Origin: Actinomycetota bacterium
Lineage (GTDB): Bacteria > Actinomycetota > Thermoleophilia > Solirubrobacterales > Solirubrobacteraceae
Assembly (NCBI GenBank): GCA_005788585.1
Contig: SYBY01000382.1
Coordinates: 1-6,551 of the forward strand
Direction of reading: 5' to 3'
Length of the DNA stretch: 6,551 nt
Below are positions 6,516 to 6,551 of this stretch, piece by piece. Made by a program: the position numbers and the translations under genes. The notes under the pieces are model-generated. The model saw only the letters and a program-made list of their open reading frames with translations. It was not told where the DNA came from and did no database searches. Position 1 is the first letter of the stretch. Every line of letters begins with the position of its first letter.

Positions 6516-6551
6516 ATGTCCGTGATCGATCCCGCCAAGGCCGCCAAGGCT
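6516..6551 (+). CDS. recA: Start of RecA recombinase (first 12 codons only)
   Basis: Only MSVIDPAKAAKA is visible before the window ends, so no RecA core motif can be checked. The call rests on three things: an SD ten bases upstream, an SOS box about 120 bases upstream, and position directly after cinA-thpR, where recA commonly lies. RecA forms ATP-dependent filaments on single-stranded DNA for homologous repair and triggers LexA self-cleavage. The short Lys/Ala-rich lead-in before the core is compatible with RecA N-termini. A different SOS-controlled gene is possible but less likely. Confidence 0.7.
   Translation, partial: MSVIDPAKAAKA

Overview
The window is high-GC DNA (about 70% by eye, with third codon positions nearly all G or C). 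It reads as ordinary chromosome from an actinobacterium. The protein flavour and the gene order ftsK - rodZ-like - cinA - thpR - recA suggest a deep-branching lineage such as Thermoleophilia/Solirubrobacterales. That placement is inference from gene order and motif style and was not tested by any search.

Left part (1-1135, minus strand): a two-gene block reading leftward. A cupin-fold protein comes first, followed by an OmpR/PhoB-type response regulator whose C-terminal end runs off the window. The cupin gene appears to carry a one-base frameshift near its 3' end. In the restored frame its stop overlaps the regulator's start as ATGA, so the pair was probably translationally coupled.

Centre and right (1192-6361, plus strand): a compact run of four genes separated by a 12-base gap and then two 4-base overlaps. 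They encode an FtsK/SpoIIIE DNA translocase, a RodZ-like HTH-membrane protein, a two-domain CinA (competence/damage-inducible, NMN amidohydrolase family) and a ThpR-type RNA 2',3'-cyclic phosphodiesterase of the 2H superfamily. They link chromosome segregation at division, envelope or shape organisation, pyridine nucleotide salvage and RNA end processing.

Right edge (6362-6551): a 154-base intergenic region with a perfect LexA/SOS-type palindrome (6381-6396) and a near-perfect 15-base direct repeat spaced 31 bases apart. It is followed by an SD sequence and the first 12 codons of what is very probably recA. recA therefore seems to have its own damage-inducible promoter.

I found no tRNA, rRNA, CRISPR array, insertion sequence or prophage signature, and no clear undescribed system. 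There is no gene-free stretch over 300 bases. The items most worth a second look are the cupin frameshift with its hidden ATGA junction, the repeats in the recA leader, and some lineage-type sequence oddities in FtsK and the RodZ-like protein.
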